Assembly (NCBI RefSeq): GCF_010468615.1
Contig: NZ_WUEH01000001.1
Location: forward strand, 62,001-126,000
Direction: 5' to 3'
Length of the DNA stretch: 64,000 bases
From: Pseudodesulfovibrio sp. JC047
GTDB taxonomy: Bacteria; Desulfobacterota; Desulfovibrionia; Desulfovibrionales; Desulfovibrionaceae
Of this stretch, positions 43,588 through 51,923 are shown piece after piece. The position numbers and the translations under genes were made by a program. The first letter of the stretch is position 1. The number at the start of each line of letters is the position of its first letter. The notes beneath the pieces are model-generated. The model saw nothing but the letters and a program-made list of their open reading frames with translations. It made no database searches and was not told the origin of the DNA.

Positions 43588-43611
43588 AGGGGCCTTTCCT
43601 GGCCCTTTTTT
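43588..43611 (+). terminator. Terminator after the OmpA-domain gene
   Basis: GGGCC (43590-43594) pairs with GGCCC (43601-43605) around TTTCCT, followed by six T. Confidence 0.85.
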
Positions 43612-43677
43612 GCGCTCTTTCCACTGCGAAAATTATATGTACCTGAGACCTTCATTTCAGCTGAGAGGTTTAATTAA

Positions 43678-44871
43678 ATGATTGGAATATCCAAGCTCTA
43701 CTGCGGAGCAGTAGAACCTTCCGACGCCCTGCGTTATGGCCGTGAATCAGGGCAGTTGCCCTCCCATCTTCTCCAATTTTCCAAAGATAAGAAACCCGTT
43801 GTTGTCTGGAACATGACCCAACGGTGTAACCTTAAGTGTGTCCACTGCTATGCGCAGGCTGTTGATGTCAACGCACACAAGGACCCTATTTCGAATGAAA
43901 AAGCCAAGGAAATGATTGACGATCTGGCCCAATTTGGTGCCCCTGTCATGCTGTTTTCCGGTGGCGAACCGCTGGTCCGGGAAGACCTTGTCGACCTGGC
44001 AAAATACACCACTTCGAAAGGAATGCGTGCGGTCATTTCCACCAACGGCACCTTGATTACCAAGTCCAAAGCCCGTGAACTCAAGGAAGTCGGCCTGTCG
44101 TATGTGGGCATCTCCCTTGACGGCAACGAAGCAGTCCACGACAAATTCCGTGGCGTCTCCGGTGCGTACAAGCTGGCCCTCAGAGGCGTGGAAAACTGTC
44201 AGGCTGAAGGTCTCAAGGTCGGTCTGCGTTTCACCATCAACAAACGCAATGCCGCCGAGATTCCCCACCTCTTCAATCTGATTGAAGATCTGGAAATCCC
44301 CCGCATCTGTTTTTACCACCTGGTCTACTCCGGCCGTGGTTCTGAACTGATCAAGGAAGATTTGAATCATCAGGAAACACGTGATGTCGTCGATTTGATA
44401 ATGGATCGCACCCGGGCCTTGTTCGACAAAGGCAAGCCCAAGGAAGTGCTGACCGTGGACAACCACGCCGACGGCCCATATGTCTATTTCCGTATGCTCA
44501 GAGAAGACCCGGAACGCGCCAAGGAAGTCCTTGAATTGCTCAAAATGAACGAAGGCAACTCCTCGGGACGAGGCATCGGCTGTATCTCCTGGGACGGCAA
44601 GGTTCACGCTGACCAGTTCATGCGTCACCACACCTTCGGCAACATCCTGGAACGTCCTTTCTCCGAGATCTGGACCGATCCCAAGATCGAACTGCTCCAA
44701 AAGCTCAAGGACAAACGCCCCCATGTTGGTGGACGATGCGCCAAGTGTCGCTTCCTCAACATCTGTGGTGGCAACTTCCGCTCCCGCGCAGAGTCCTACT
44801 ACGACGACTTCTGGGCACAGGACCCCGCTTGCTATCTCACAGACGACGAGATTACCGGCGAAAAATTGTAA
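43678..44871 (+). CDS. ahbC: AhbC, 12,18-didecarboxysiroheme deacetylase
   Basis: AhbC is a radical SAM enzyme that removes the two acetate side chains of 12,18-didecarboxysiroheme, giving iron-coproporphyrin III, in the heme route of sulfate reducers and archaea. The 397 residues begin MIGISKLYCGAVEPSDALRYG, close to known AhbC. The radical SAM cluster is C50, C54 and C57 (CNLKCVHC); a C-terminal SPASM-type region has GCISWDG, then CAKCRFLNICGG and C near ACYLTDD for a second cluster. The ATG at 43678 follows CTGAGAGGTTTAATTAA. A hairpin separates it from hemB. Confidence 0.93.
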   Translation: MIGISKLYCGAVEPSDALRYGRESGQLPSHLLQFSKDKKPVVVWNMTQRCNLKCVHCYAQAVDVNAHKDPISNEKAKEMIDDLAQFGAPVMLFSGGEPLVREDLVDLAKYTTSKGMRAVISTNGTLITKSKARELKEVGLSYVGISLDGNEAVHDKFRGVSGAYKLALRGVENCQAEGLKVGLRFTINKRNAAEIPHLFNLIEDLEIPRICFYHLVYSGRGSELIKEDLNHQETRDVVDLIMDRTRALFDKGKPKEVLTVDNHADGPYVYFRMLREDPERAKEVLELLKMNEGNSSGRGIGCISWDGKVHADQFMRHHTFGNILERPFSEIWTDPKIELLQKLKDKRPHVGGRCAKCRFLNICGGNFRSRAESYYDDFWAQDPACYLTDDEITGEKL

Positions 44872-44892
44872 GACGAAAAATGCCTTTCATGG

Positions 44893-44975
44893 CCGGGGAA
44901 CCCTTTTCACAAGGGTTCCCCGGATCCATTTTCCATTTTTCAGTGCTCCGCCTTCGGCGTCGGGGTTATGCGCGA
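44893..44975 (+). repeat. Long hairpin and GC-rich palindrome between ahbC and hemB
   Basis: CCGGGGAACCCTT (44893-44905) pairs perfectly with AAGGGTTCCCCGG (44911-44923) around TTCAC. No T run follows at once, so it is a poor classical terminator. About 25 bases later comes CTCCGCC-TT-CGGCG. Read on the minus strand, the order (GC-rich palindrome, then hairpin with a purine-CTT core) matches the element at 12774-12897, so both may be copies of one repeat class. Confidence 0.5.
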
Positions 44976-45056
44976 GCAAAATCTTGCACGTGTTGGCGGA
45001 ACCGACGAAAACGAGTATAGAAATATTCTCACGAAATTTCTTGATCTGGAGTGCAT

Positions 45057-46037
45057 ATGATTCCCTCTGATTTCTATCGTGGCCGTCGCCTTCGCAGCAG
45101 TCTCACCATGCGTGAGATGGTTCGTGAAAACACGGTGACAGCCAATGATCTCATCATGCCATACTTTGTGGTCGAAACGGACGACGATTCCTTCAAAAAG
45201 GAAATCTCATCCATGCCCGGCCAATATCAATTATCCCTGAAACAATTGAAAAAACAGGTCGGAGACGCTGTGGACAACGGGCTGAGAGCCTGCATCCTGT
45301 TCGGTATCCCGGCTGAAAAAGACGAACTCGGTTCCGGGGCCTATGACGACAAGGGCATTGTCCAAAAGGCCATCCGTCTGCTCAAGGACAGCTTCCCTGA
45401 TCTCATGGTCATCGCCGATACCTGCCTGTGCGAATACACTTCCCACGGTCATTGCGGCATGGTGAAAAACGAGTACGTCCAAAACGATCCCACGCTGAAT
45501 CTTCTGGCAAAAGCCGCCGTTGCCCAGGCCAAGGCCGGTGCCGACATGGTCGCTCCATCTGATATGATGGACGGTCGTGTTGCCGCCATTCGGGCCGCGT
45601 TGGATGACGCAGGATTCACCAATACGCCGATCATGTCCTATGCGATCAAATACGCGTCCGCCTTTTACGGTCCGTTCCGCGAAGCAGCCGAATCCGCTCC
45701 GCAATTCGGAGACCGCAAAACCTATCAGATGGACCCGCCCAATTCCCGGGAAGGGTTGCGGGAAGCCGCTGCCGATTTTGAGGAAGGAGCGGACATTCTC
45801 ATGGTCAAACCGGGCTTGCCGTACCTTGATCTGGTCCGTCAGGTCAGAGACGCGTTTGACACTCCGGTGGCCACCTATCAAGTCAGCGGTGAATATTCGA
45901 TGATCAAGGCCGCAGCCCAGAATGGCTGGATTGATGAAATGGGCGTGGTCATGGAATCCCTGGTCGCCTTCAAGCGCGCCGGGGCAGATCTCATTCTTAC
46001 ATACTTCACGGAAGACGTCTTAAAGGCACTGAAATAA
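45057..46037 (+). CDS. hemB: Porphobilinogen synthase
   Basis: HemB joins two 5-aminolevulinate molecules into porphobilinogen, the common precursor of siroheme, heme, cobalamin and other tetrapyrroles. The 326 residues are typical. The zinc site [14 protein letters not shown] supplies C123, C125 and C133, so this is the zinc type. The Schiff-base lysines lie in [12 protein letters not shown] near residue 196 and [12 protein letters not shown] near 250. The ATG at 45057 follows CTGGAG with 6 bases between; an in-frame GTG at 45051 is less likely. ahbD begins one base after the stop. Confidence 0.96.
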   Translation: MIPSDFYRGRRLRSSLTMREMVRENTVTANDLIMPYFVVETDDDSFKKEISSMPGQYQLSLKQLKKQVGDAVDNGLRACILFGIPAEKDELGSGAYDDKGIVQKAIRLLKDSFPDLMVIADTCLCEYTSHGHCGMVKNEYVQNDPTLNLLAKAAVAQAKAGADMVAPSDMMDGRVAAIRAALDDAGFTNTPIMSYAIKYASAFYGPFREAAESAPQFGDRKTYQMDPPNSREGLREAAADFEEGADILMVKPGLPYLDLVRQVRDAFDTPVATYQVSGEYSMIKAAAQNGWIDEMGVVMESLVAFKRAGADLILTYFTEDVLKALK

Positions 46038-46038
46038 C

Positions 46039-47217
46039 ATGAGTGAACATCATCAAGGCCATCCCGGCGGCTGCCCTCCAGAAGGACATCCCGGCGGACA
46101 TCCTCACGGCAAGAGTCATCCCGGTGCTGAAAATGCACCCAAACGTTTCCTCGACGATGGCGTCACCCCCATTTGCCGGCTTATTGCCTGGGAAGTGACC
46201 CGTTCCTGCAACCTCGCCTGCAAGCATTGCCGGGCAGAGGCACACCCGGAACCGTATGAGGGCGAACTGTCCACCGACGAAGCCAAAGCGCTTATCGATA
46301 CATTCCCGGATGTGGGCAATCCGATCATCATCTTTACCGGCGGCGAGCCAATGATGCGGCACGACGTCTATGAACTCGTCGCCTACGCAAAGACCAAGGG
46401 ATTACGGTGTGTCATGGCGCCAAACGGCACCCTCATCACCCCGGAAACCGCCCAACAGATGAAAGATGCCGGCGTTGAACGGTGCTCCATCTCCATCGAC
46501 GCACCAGGAGCAGCCCAACACGACGAATTCCGCGGCGAAGTCGGTGCATTCAAGGCGTCCATGCGTGGCATCCAATATTTGAAGGATGTGGGCATCGAAT
46601 TCCAGATCAACACCACCGTCACCAAAAACAATCTCCACTTGTTCAAGGACATCTTTGACCTGTGCGAAGAAATTGGTGCATCGGCATGGCACATCTTCCT
46701 GCTCGTGCCGACAGGCCGGGCCGTGGAGCTGGGCACAGAAATCATCACGGCCGAAGAGTACGAAGAAGTGCTCAACTGGTTCTACGATTTCCGCAAGACA
46801 ACCGACATGCAGCTCAAGGCGACATGCGCCCCGCATTACCACCGCATTCTGCGCCAACGCGCCAAAGAAGATGGGATTCCGGTCAACTTCGAGAACTTCG
46901 GGCTGGACGCGGTTTCGCGTGGCTGTCTCGGTGGCGTGGGGTTCTGTTTCATTTCCCATCGTGGTCAAGTGCAGCCCTGCGGCTATCTTGATCTTGATTG
47001 TGGTCAGGTCCGTGAAACACCTTTCCCGGACATTTGGAAAAAATCCGAACAATTCCTCAATCTTCGCAATCCGGAAGTCTATGATGGGAAATGTGGCTAT
47101 TGCGAATATGAACGAGTTTGTGGCGGATGCCGAGCACGCGCACAGACCATGAACGGTCACTATCTCAAAGAAGAGCCGCTCTGCTCCTATCAGCCAAAGA
47201 AAAAACCAAAAAAATAG
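46039..47217 (+). CDS. ahbD: AhbD, heme b synthase, with His/Gly-rich N-terminus
   Basis: AhbD is a radical SAM enzyme that converts two propionates of iron-coproporphyrin III to vinyl groups, forming heme b. The 392-residue chain has the cluster motif CNLACKHC (C57, C61, C64), VAYAKTKGLRCVMAPNG, then the SPASM-like C-terminus with CLGGVGFCFISH, CGYLDLDCG and CGYCEYERVCGGCRA for a second cluster. The first 35 residues are unusual: repeated GHPGG/HPHG units with many histidines and one cysteine. That could bind metal or heme, which is inference. It is one base after hemB. Confidence 0.93.
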   Translation: MSEHHQGHPGGCPPEGHPGGHPHGKSHPGAENAPKRFLDDGVTPICRLIAWEVTRSCNLACKHCRAEAHPEPYEGELSTDEAKALIDTFPDVGNPIIIFTGGEPMMRHDVYELVAYAKTKGLRCVMAPNGTLITPETAQQMKDAGVERCSISIDAPGAAQHDEFRGEVGAFKASMRGIQYLKDVGIEFQINTTVTKNNLHLFKDIFDLCEEIGASAWHIFLLVPTGRAVELGTEIITAEEYEEVLNWFYDFRKTTDMQLKATCAPHYHRILRQRAKEDGIPVNFENFGLDAVSRGCLGGVGFCFISHRGQVQPCGYLDLDCGQVRETPFPDIWKKSEQFLNLRNPEVYDGKCGYCEYERVCGGCRARAQTMNGHYLKEEPLCSYQPKKKPKK

Positions 47218-47232
47218 TTGATTTCGATATCT

Positions 47233-47273
47233 GAAGGAAGGGACAACCAATCATGAAGGTTTCCCCTTCCTTC
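47233..47273 (+). other. Hairpin after ahbD
   Basis: GAAGGAAGGG (47233-47242) pairs with CCCTTCCTTC (47264-47273), and ACC/GGT extends the stem inside. No T run follows, so RNA-end protection or partial stop is more likely than full termination. Confidence 0.55.
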
Positions 47274-47358
47274 GGGTTCGTCTATGAGCCCCACTGCCAC
47301 ACACGTTTTTTTGAGACAACGCGTCCGTCATGGTCGTAAAAACTGACACAATTTGGAG

Positions 47359-47389
47359 CCCCTGCACGCGGATTATACATCCACAGGGG
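47359..47389 (+). other. Hairpin in the leader of the siroheme decarboxylase gene
   Basis: CCCCTG (47359-47364) pairs with CAGGGG (47384-47389) across a 19-base loop, ending 6 bases before the GGAG ribosome site region of the next gene. It could influence translation. Confidence 0.4.
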
Positions 47390-47405
47390 TGCCCGGAGAT
47401 ACCGT

Positions 47406-47855
47406 ATGGACAATTACGACAAGAAAATACTCGACATCATCCAATCCCACTTTCCTCTGACTTCCCGCCCATATAAAGATGTTGGCGAACAGGTCGGTCT
47501 CACGGAATCCGAGGTGTTGAACCGCGTGCGCGACTTGAAAAAATCCGGCGTTATCCGGCGCATGGGAGCCAATTTCAGTTCGCACACGTTGGGATGGCAA
47601 TCCACCCTCTGCGCGGCATCCTGCCCGGAAGACAAACTTGACGAGTTCGTAGCCGAGGTCAACAAGCACGATGGCGTGACACATAACTATTTGCGTGAAA
47701 ACGAATTCAATGTCTGGTTTGCCTTGATCGCCCCGGACATGAGCACCGTGGAGGCCATCCTCGCATCCATCACCGTAGCCACTGGAATCAAGGTCTTGAA
47801 TCTGCCAGCCGACAAACTGTTCAAGATCAAGGTCGATTTCAAGATGGACAAATAG
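47406..47855 (+). CDS. Siroheme decarboxylase subunit (AhbA/AhbB type)
   Basis: AhbA and AhbB form a heterodimer that removes the acetate carboxyls at C12 and C18 of siroheme. They have an AsnC/Lrp-like fold. The 149 residues here show a winged-helix-like half (DKKILDIIQSHFPLTSRPYK, VGLTESEVLNRVRDLKKSG then VIRRMGANFSS) and a ligand-binding half (VTHNYLRENEFNVWFALIAP). I cannot tell AhbA from AhbB by eye and leave the symbol empty. The partner subunit is not beside it, so it must lie elsewhere or be absent. Start ATG 47406 follows CCGGAGATACCGT. Confidence 0.88.
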   Translation: MDNYDKKILDIIQSHFPLTSRPYKDVGEQVGLTESEVLNRVRDLKKSGVIRRMGANFSSHTLGWQSTLCAASCPEDKLDEFVAEVNKHDGVTHNYLRENEFNVWFALIAPDMSTVEAILASITVATGIKVLNLPADKLFKIKVDFKMDK

Positions 47856-47867
47856 CTGGAGTCCGAC

Positions 47868-48194
47868 GTGCACAAGATCGTCAAAAGCCTGCTGCTCGGC
47901 TTGGCTGCCGGCATTCTGAACGCCATTCCCATGGCACTTCTCAATACCGAATGGGAACCGATCGTGGCCATCATTCTACATTGGCTCGGGCTTGCCGTTC
48001 TCCTTTCCTACGCCCGATTTCCTCTGAATCATTGGGCAGCCGGAATGCTCTTCGGCGGCCTGACGGCACTGCCTCTGGCCGTCCTCATGCACTCCGGCAT
48101 ACCGATCATTTTTCTGCAAGATATTGTTTTCGCTCTTATTCTCGGTGGATTTCTGGGATATTCAACTGATAAATTCATCAACACGCCGCACTAA
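47868..48194 (+). CDS. Small membrane protein, 108 residues
   Basis: A protein of 108 residues with three to four hydrophobic segments (SLLLGLAAGILNAIPMALL, IVAIILHWLGLAVLLSY, AAGMLFGGLTALPLAVLM, IIFLQDIVFALILGGFLGY). I do not recognise the family. The start is a GTG at 47868 with TGGAG 6 bases upstream, and the gene lies 12 bases after the siroheme decarboxylase gene, so it is probably co-transcribed. A link to heme handling is only suggested by position. Confidence 0.65.
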   Translation: MHKIVKSLLLGLAAGILNAIPMALLNTEWEPIVAIILHWLGLAVLLSYARFPLNHWAAGMLFGGLTALPLAVLMHSGIPIIFLQDIVFALILGGFLGYSTDKFINTPH

Positions 48195-48355
48195 AAGAAT
48201 CTCCAACATCCGCTTCTTGATTGCAAATTCTCCGCTTTTCCTTTCCAAAAGGTCGATTTGCCACTCTTCCACCCTGCTTCACTCGAAAAACTTGCGATCC
48301 GCCACAGGAGCGGGTACACCTCCCATAACAAAATTGACCAAGCGGAGTTGACTGT

Positions 48356-49006
48356 ATGATATTATCACCCTCGATGCTTTCCTCGGATTTCGCCAATATG
48401 GAATCCGAATTGACAGCCCTGAAAAAGGCCGGATTGAAATGGGTTCATCTCGATGTGATGGATGGCAATTTCGTGCCCAACATCACCTTTGGCCCGCCAA
48501 TCATCAAGGCCATGCGTAAAAAATCGGATCTCTTTTTCGACTGCCATCTCATGATCAGCGACCCGGGACGGTATATTCAGGACTTTGCCGACGCCGGAGC
48601 CGATTTGATCTGTGTCCATGCCGAAGCCTGTGACCATCTCGAACGGGTCTGCGCACAGATCGCCGAGACCGGGGCCAAACCAGCGGTCGCCCTAAACCCG
48701 CACACCCCGCTCGAAACGATCAAATATCTCATCCCGCAACTGTCCATGGTACTCATCATGTCCGTGAACCCGGGATTCGGCGGACAGAAATTTATTCCAT
48801 TCTGCCTGGACAAAGTTCGAGAACTGCGCGGCATGATTGATGAAGCCCGAGCTGAAACCCTCATTCAAATTGACGGCGGCGTGACACTGGACAATGCCCG
48901 GGAATTGACTCAGGCCGGTGTGGACGTGCTGGTTTCCGGATCAGCTTTCTTCGGGTATCCCCCGTATGACACGCGATATCAGGCATTTCAGGACATCTGC
49001 GAATAA
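48356..49006 (+). CDS. rpe: Ribulose-phosphate 3-epimerase
   Basis: Rpe interconverts ribulose-5-phosphate and xylulose-5-phosphate in the pentose phosphate pathway. The 216 residues form a TIM barrel: ILSPSMLSSDFANM at the N-terminus, HLDVMDGNFVPNITFGP near residue 31 with metal-binding histidine and aspartate, HLMISDP, then MSVNPGFGGQKFIP near 138 and IDGGVTLDN near 172. Metal- and phosphate-binding positions are intact. The start ATG 48356 follows CGGAGTTGACTGT. A strong stem-loop ends the gene. Confidence 0.95.
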   Translation: MILSPSMLSSDFANMESELTALKKAGLKWVHLDVMDGNFVPNITFGPPIIKAMRKKSDLFFDCHLMISDPGRYIQDFADAGADLICVHAEACDHLERVCAQIAETGAKPAVALNPHTPLETIKYLIPQLSMVLIMSVNPGFGGQKFIPFCLDKVRELRGMIDEARAETLIQIDGGVTLDNARELTQAGVDVLVSGSAFFGYPPYDTRYQAFQDICE

Positions 49007-49032
49007 CTCGGTCGTTTATCAAAAACACTTCC

Positions 49033-49056
49033 GGGGGCTGCTAGCAGCCCCCTTTT
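49033..49056 (+). terminator. Terminator after rpe
   Basis: GGGGGCTGC pairs perfectly with GCAGCCCCC around a TA loop, followed by TTTT. Confidence 0.85.
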
Positions 49057-49071
49057 CAATGGATAGGTATC

Positions 49072-50994
49072 ATGGCTCTTGTTTCCCTGCGCGACATCTC
49101 AATCAACTTCACCGGCACCCGACTGTTGGACTCCGTGTCCATGCAGATCGAACCGGGTGAACGGGTCTGCCTGCTCGGCAGAAACGGAGAAGGCAAGTCC
49201 ACCCTGCTCTCCATTATCGAAGGCATTACAGCTCCGGACACAGGCAGTGTCGATTACGCGCGGGGCACCCGTGTCGCCATGCTGCCACAGGAAGTTCCGC
49301 AGGACTTGCGCGGCACGGTCTATGACGTCACAGCGGCAGGACTGGGGGCGGTGGGCACCCATTTGACGACCTATCATGCAGCGTCACGGGCACTGAATGA
49401 CGCGACAGACGCTGACGAAAACACGCTGGTTGCCAAGCTGGAACAAGCGCAAGAGGCACTGGAAAAAGCCGGAGGATGGCCACACCATCAGACCATCGAA
49501 ACCGTCCTCTCACACCTCAAACTCAATGGCGACGAACGTTTTTCCTCCCTGTCTGGTGGAACCAAACGTCGGACCATGCTCGCTCGGGCACTGGTTTCCA
49601 ATCCGGATCTGCTCATCCTTGACGAACCGACCAACCATCTGGATATCGACTCCATCGACTGGCTGGAAGACTTCCTTCTGCGTCAAACAACAGCCCTGTT
49701 GTTCGTCACCCATGATCGGACCTTTTTACGAAAAATTGCCACGAGAATCGTGGAACTTGATCGCGGATCACTTTTCAATTGGGATTGCCCGTATGCGACG
49801 TACCTTGAACGCAAGGATGCGGCCCTCGACGCCGAGGCCAAACAAAACCATAATTTCGATAGAAAGCTGGCCGAAGAAGAGCGATGGATTCGCCAGGGCA
49901 TCAAGGCCCGCCGTACCCGCAACATGGGGCGTGTCCGCGACCTTCGAAAAATGCGGGAAGAACACAAGGCGCGTCGAGATCGTGTCGGTTCCGTCAACAT
50001 GGTCATTCAGGAAACAGAACGCACCGGAAAACTGGTTGTCGAGGCAAACTCGCTCTGTTTCGGATTCGATGACACACCCCTTATCTCGAATTTTTCTACC
50101 ACCATCATGCGTGGCGACAAGGTCGGTTTGATCGGTCCGAACGGTGTGGGCAAAACCACACTGCTCAAAATTCTGCTGGGGGAACTCGAACCGCAAAGTG
50201 GCTCCATCAGACACGGTGTCAATCTCCAGATCAACTATTTCGACCAGCTTCGCGACCAACTCGATGAAACGCAGTCGGCTCGGTACAATGTTGCTGATGG
50301 CAACGATTACGTGACCATCAATGGACAACAGCGGCATGTCATGTCGCATCTGAAAAATTTTCTTTTCACCCCGGACCGTTCAACCGTCCCGGTTTCTGTC
50401 CTGTCTGGAGGAGAACGCAATCGACTCCTGCTGGCCCGACTCTTCACCCGTCCGTCCAATGTCCTGGTCATGGACGAACCGACCAACGACCTTGATGCCG
50501 AGACACTTGATCTCCTTGAAGAGTTGCTCATGGACTACCCCGGCACCCTGCTGCTGGTCAGCCATGATCGGACCTTCCTCAACAACGTTGTCACCTCAAG
50601 CATTGCTTTTGAGGGCAACGGCGTGGTCGCGGACTATGTCGGTGGCTATGACGATTGGCTCAGGCAACGCCCGACGACGCCCGTCACACAGACCAAACCA
50701 GCCAAGCAGAAATCCGCGCCAAAATCGACAAAGAAAAAACTGAGCTATAAAGAAAAATTCGAATTGGAAAAAAAGCGGGAAACACTCAAAACACTGCCCG
50801 CACTCATTGAGACGCTGGAAACTCAGCTCGACGATTTGCAATCCAAAATGTCGCAGCCTGACTATTTCAAAAAAACCCCGCAAACCATGGCTGATGACCA
50901 GAAAGACCTCGAAACGCTTGAGACGAAATTGGACACCACCTATGGACTCTGGGAAGAACTCGAATCCGCCCTTGAAGGCGTTGAACTGGATTAG
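49072..50994 (+). CDS. uup: ABC-F ATPase, Uup type
   Basis: ABC-F proteins have two ATP-binding domains and no membrane part, and act on the ribosome. The 640 residues show Walker A motifs GRNGEGKST (about 36-44) and GPNGVGKTT (about 355), signature motifs LSGGTKRR and LSGGERNR, and Walker B DEPTNHLD and DEPTNDLD. The linker between the domains carries the arginine-rich RRTRNMGRVRDLRKMREEH. The C-terminal 80 residues form a lysine- and glutamate-rich coiled coil (KKLSYKEKFELEKKRE), usual in Uup. ATG at 49072 follows GGATAGGTATC. The GNAT gene follows by 3 bases. Confidence 0.92.
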   Translation: MALVSLRDISINFTGTRLLDSVSMQIEPGERVCLLGRNGEGKSTLLSIIEGITAPDTGSVDYARGTRVAMLPQEVPQDLRGTVYDVTAAGLGAVGTHLTTYHAASRALNDATDADENTLVAKLEQAQEALEKAGGWPHHQTIETVLSHLKLNGDERFSSLSGGTKRRTMLARALVSNPDLLILDEPTNHLDIDSIDWLEDFLLRQTTALLFVTHDRTFLRKIATRIVELDRGSLFNWDCPYATYLERKDAALDAEAKQNHNFDRKLAEEERWIRQGIKARRTRNMGRVRDLRKMREEHKARRDRVGSVNMVIQETERTGKLVVEANSLCFGFDDTPLISNFSTTIMRGDKVGLIGPNGVGKTTLLKILLGELEPQSGSIRHGVNLQINYFDQLRDQLDETQSARYNVADGNDYVTINGQQRHVMSHLKNFLFTPDRSTVPVSVLSGGERNRLLLARLFTRPSNVLVMDEPTNDLDAETLDLLEELLMDYPGTLLLVSHDRTFLNNVVTSSIAFEGNGVVADYVGGYDDWLRQRPTTPVTQTKPAKQKSAPKSTKKKLSYKEKFELEKKRETLKTLPALIETLETQLDDLQSKMSQPDYFKKTPQTMADDQKDLETLETKLDTTYGLWEELESALEGVELD

Positions 50995-50997
50995 ACT

Positions 50998-51489
50998 ATG
51001 AAGAATGTACGTATCCGTATGGCTGAATCACACGACCTCACCGCCTGTCATACCATCGAATGTAAATGTTTCCCCCCATCTGAAGCGGCCCTGATCTCAT
51101 CCATGAACACTCGGATCACCGAATACCCGGAAGGCTATCTCGTCGCCGAACTCGATGGGCATATCGTGGGTCAGGTCAACTCTGGTGCGACCGACAAGGA
51201 CGATATTACCGACGAAGAATTCAAGCAACTTATCGGACATGATCCGGAAGGTAAGAATATCGTCATTTTCTCCCTGTCCGTCCTGCCTGAATTCCAACGA
51301 CGCGGCATTGCCGATCAGCTCATGAAGGCCTTTATCAAACAGGCCCGCAAACTCGACAAACAGCGTATTCTTTTGTTGTGCAAGGACAACCTCATTCCCT
51401 ATTACGCTCGGCATGGTTTCACGGACAGCGGTGTTTCCGAGTCCGATCACGGCGGCGCCGAGTGGCATGAAATGGCCCTGACGCTCTAA
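50998..51489 (+). CDS. GNAT family N-acetyltransferase
   Basis: A 163-residue acetyltransferase. The acetyl-CoA motif A is LSVLPEFQRRGIADQLMKAF (about residues 97-116) with the QRRGIA loop. The N-terminal part (IRMAESHDLTACHTIECKCF) and HGFTDSGVSESDHGG near the C-terminus resemble arylalkylamine-type GNAT proteins; the substrate is unknown. It begins 3 bases after uup, hence co-translated. Strong terminator after. Confidence 0.85.
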   Translation: MKNVRIRMAESHDLTACHTIECKCFPPSEAALISSMNTRITEYPEGYLVAELDGHIVGQVNSGATDKDDITDEEFKQLIGHDPEGKNIVIFSLSVLPEFQRRGIADQLMKAFIKQARKLDKQRILLLCKDNLIPYYARHGFTDSGVSESDHGGAEWHEMALTL

Positions 51490-51518
51490 AAAGGACACTC
51501 CTTCTTTCTTTCAAAAAC

Positions 51519-51560
51519 AACGGGCACGGTGCGTAAAGAAATGCGCCGTGCCCGTTATTC
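51519..51560 (+). terminator. Stem-loop after the GNAT gene
   Basis: AACGGGCACGG (51519-51529) pairs perfectly with CCGTGCCCGTT (51546-51556), with GC/GC extending the stem. T run is short (ATTC). Confidence 0.75.
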
Positions 51561-51923
51561 GTCTGTCCAAACCCCATGCCAACGGCCCCCGATCAAAACA
51601 GCCCTTTCCGATCTTTCCCTTCTCTGTTCACTTTTTTTCGTGCATTCCACACTCAAACAGTCGGTATATTATAAACATGATGCAGAAAACCAAAACACCG
51701 TCTATTAGTATACAAAGGTATCGGTATACAATAGAAGGAGGATGTATCAATCGGGTAATGAAAACATCGGGATAGAACCAGCAAATAAAAAATGCGTCGT
51801 GAATCCGTGCGTTCGCCAAAGGTTGCTTCTCCCGATCAATATCAAATTAATCGGGCTTAAAACCGTGTACAACACGGTATTTCCGCCCCCCCACCATGCT
51901 CATCTGCACGTCTGGAGGACATT
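51561..51923 (+). promoter_or_regulatory. Long leader of the chemoreceptor gene with direct repeats and hairpins
   Basis: Part of a 434-base gap. GTATACAA occurs twice (51708-51715 and 51724-51731), 16 bases apart, as in an operator. An AAGGAGG at 51737 is followed by a 61-codon frame (51742-51927) of odd composition that I do not accept as a gene. Two hairpins follow: CCCGAT/ATCGGG (51831-51855) and ACCGTGT-ACA-ACACGGT (51862-51878). I compared it with the cyclic di-GMP riboswitch and saw no match. CTGGAGGAC gives the chemoreceptor gene its ribosome site. Confidence 0.45.

Noticed and set aside
43747-44724. Minus-strand frame of 325 codons
   Set aside because: It is the reverse shadow of ahbC.
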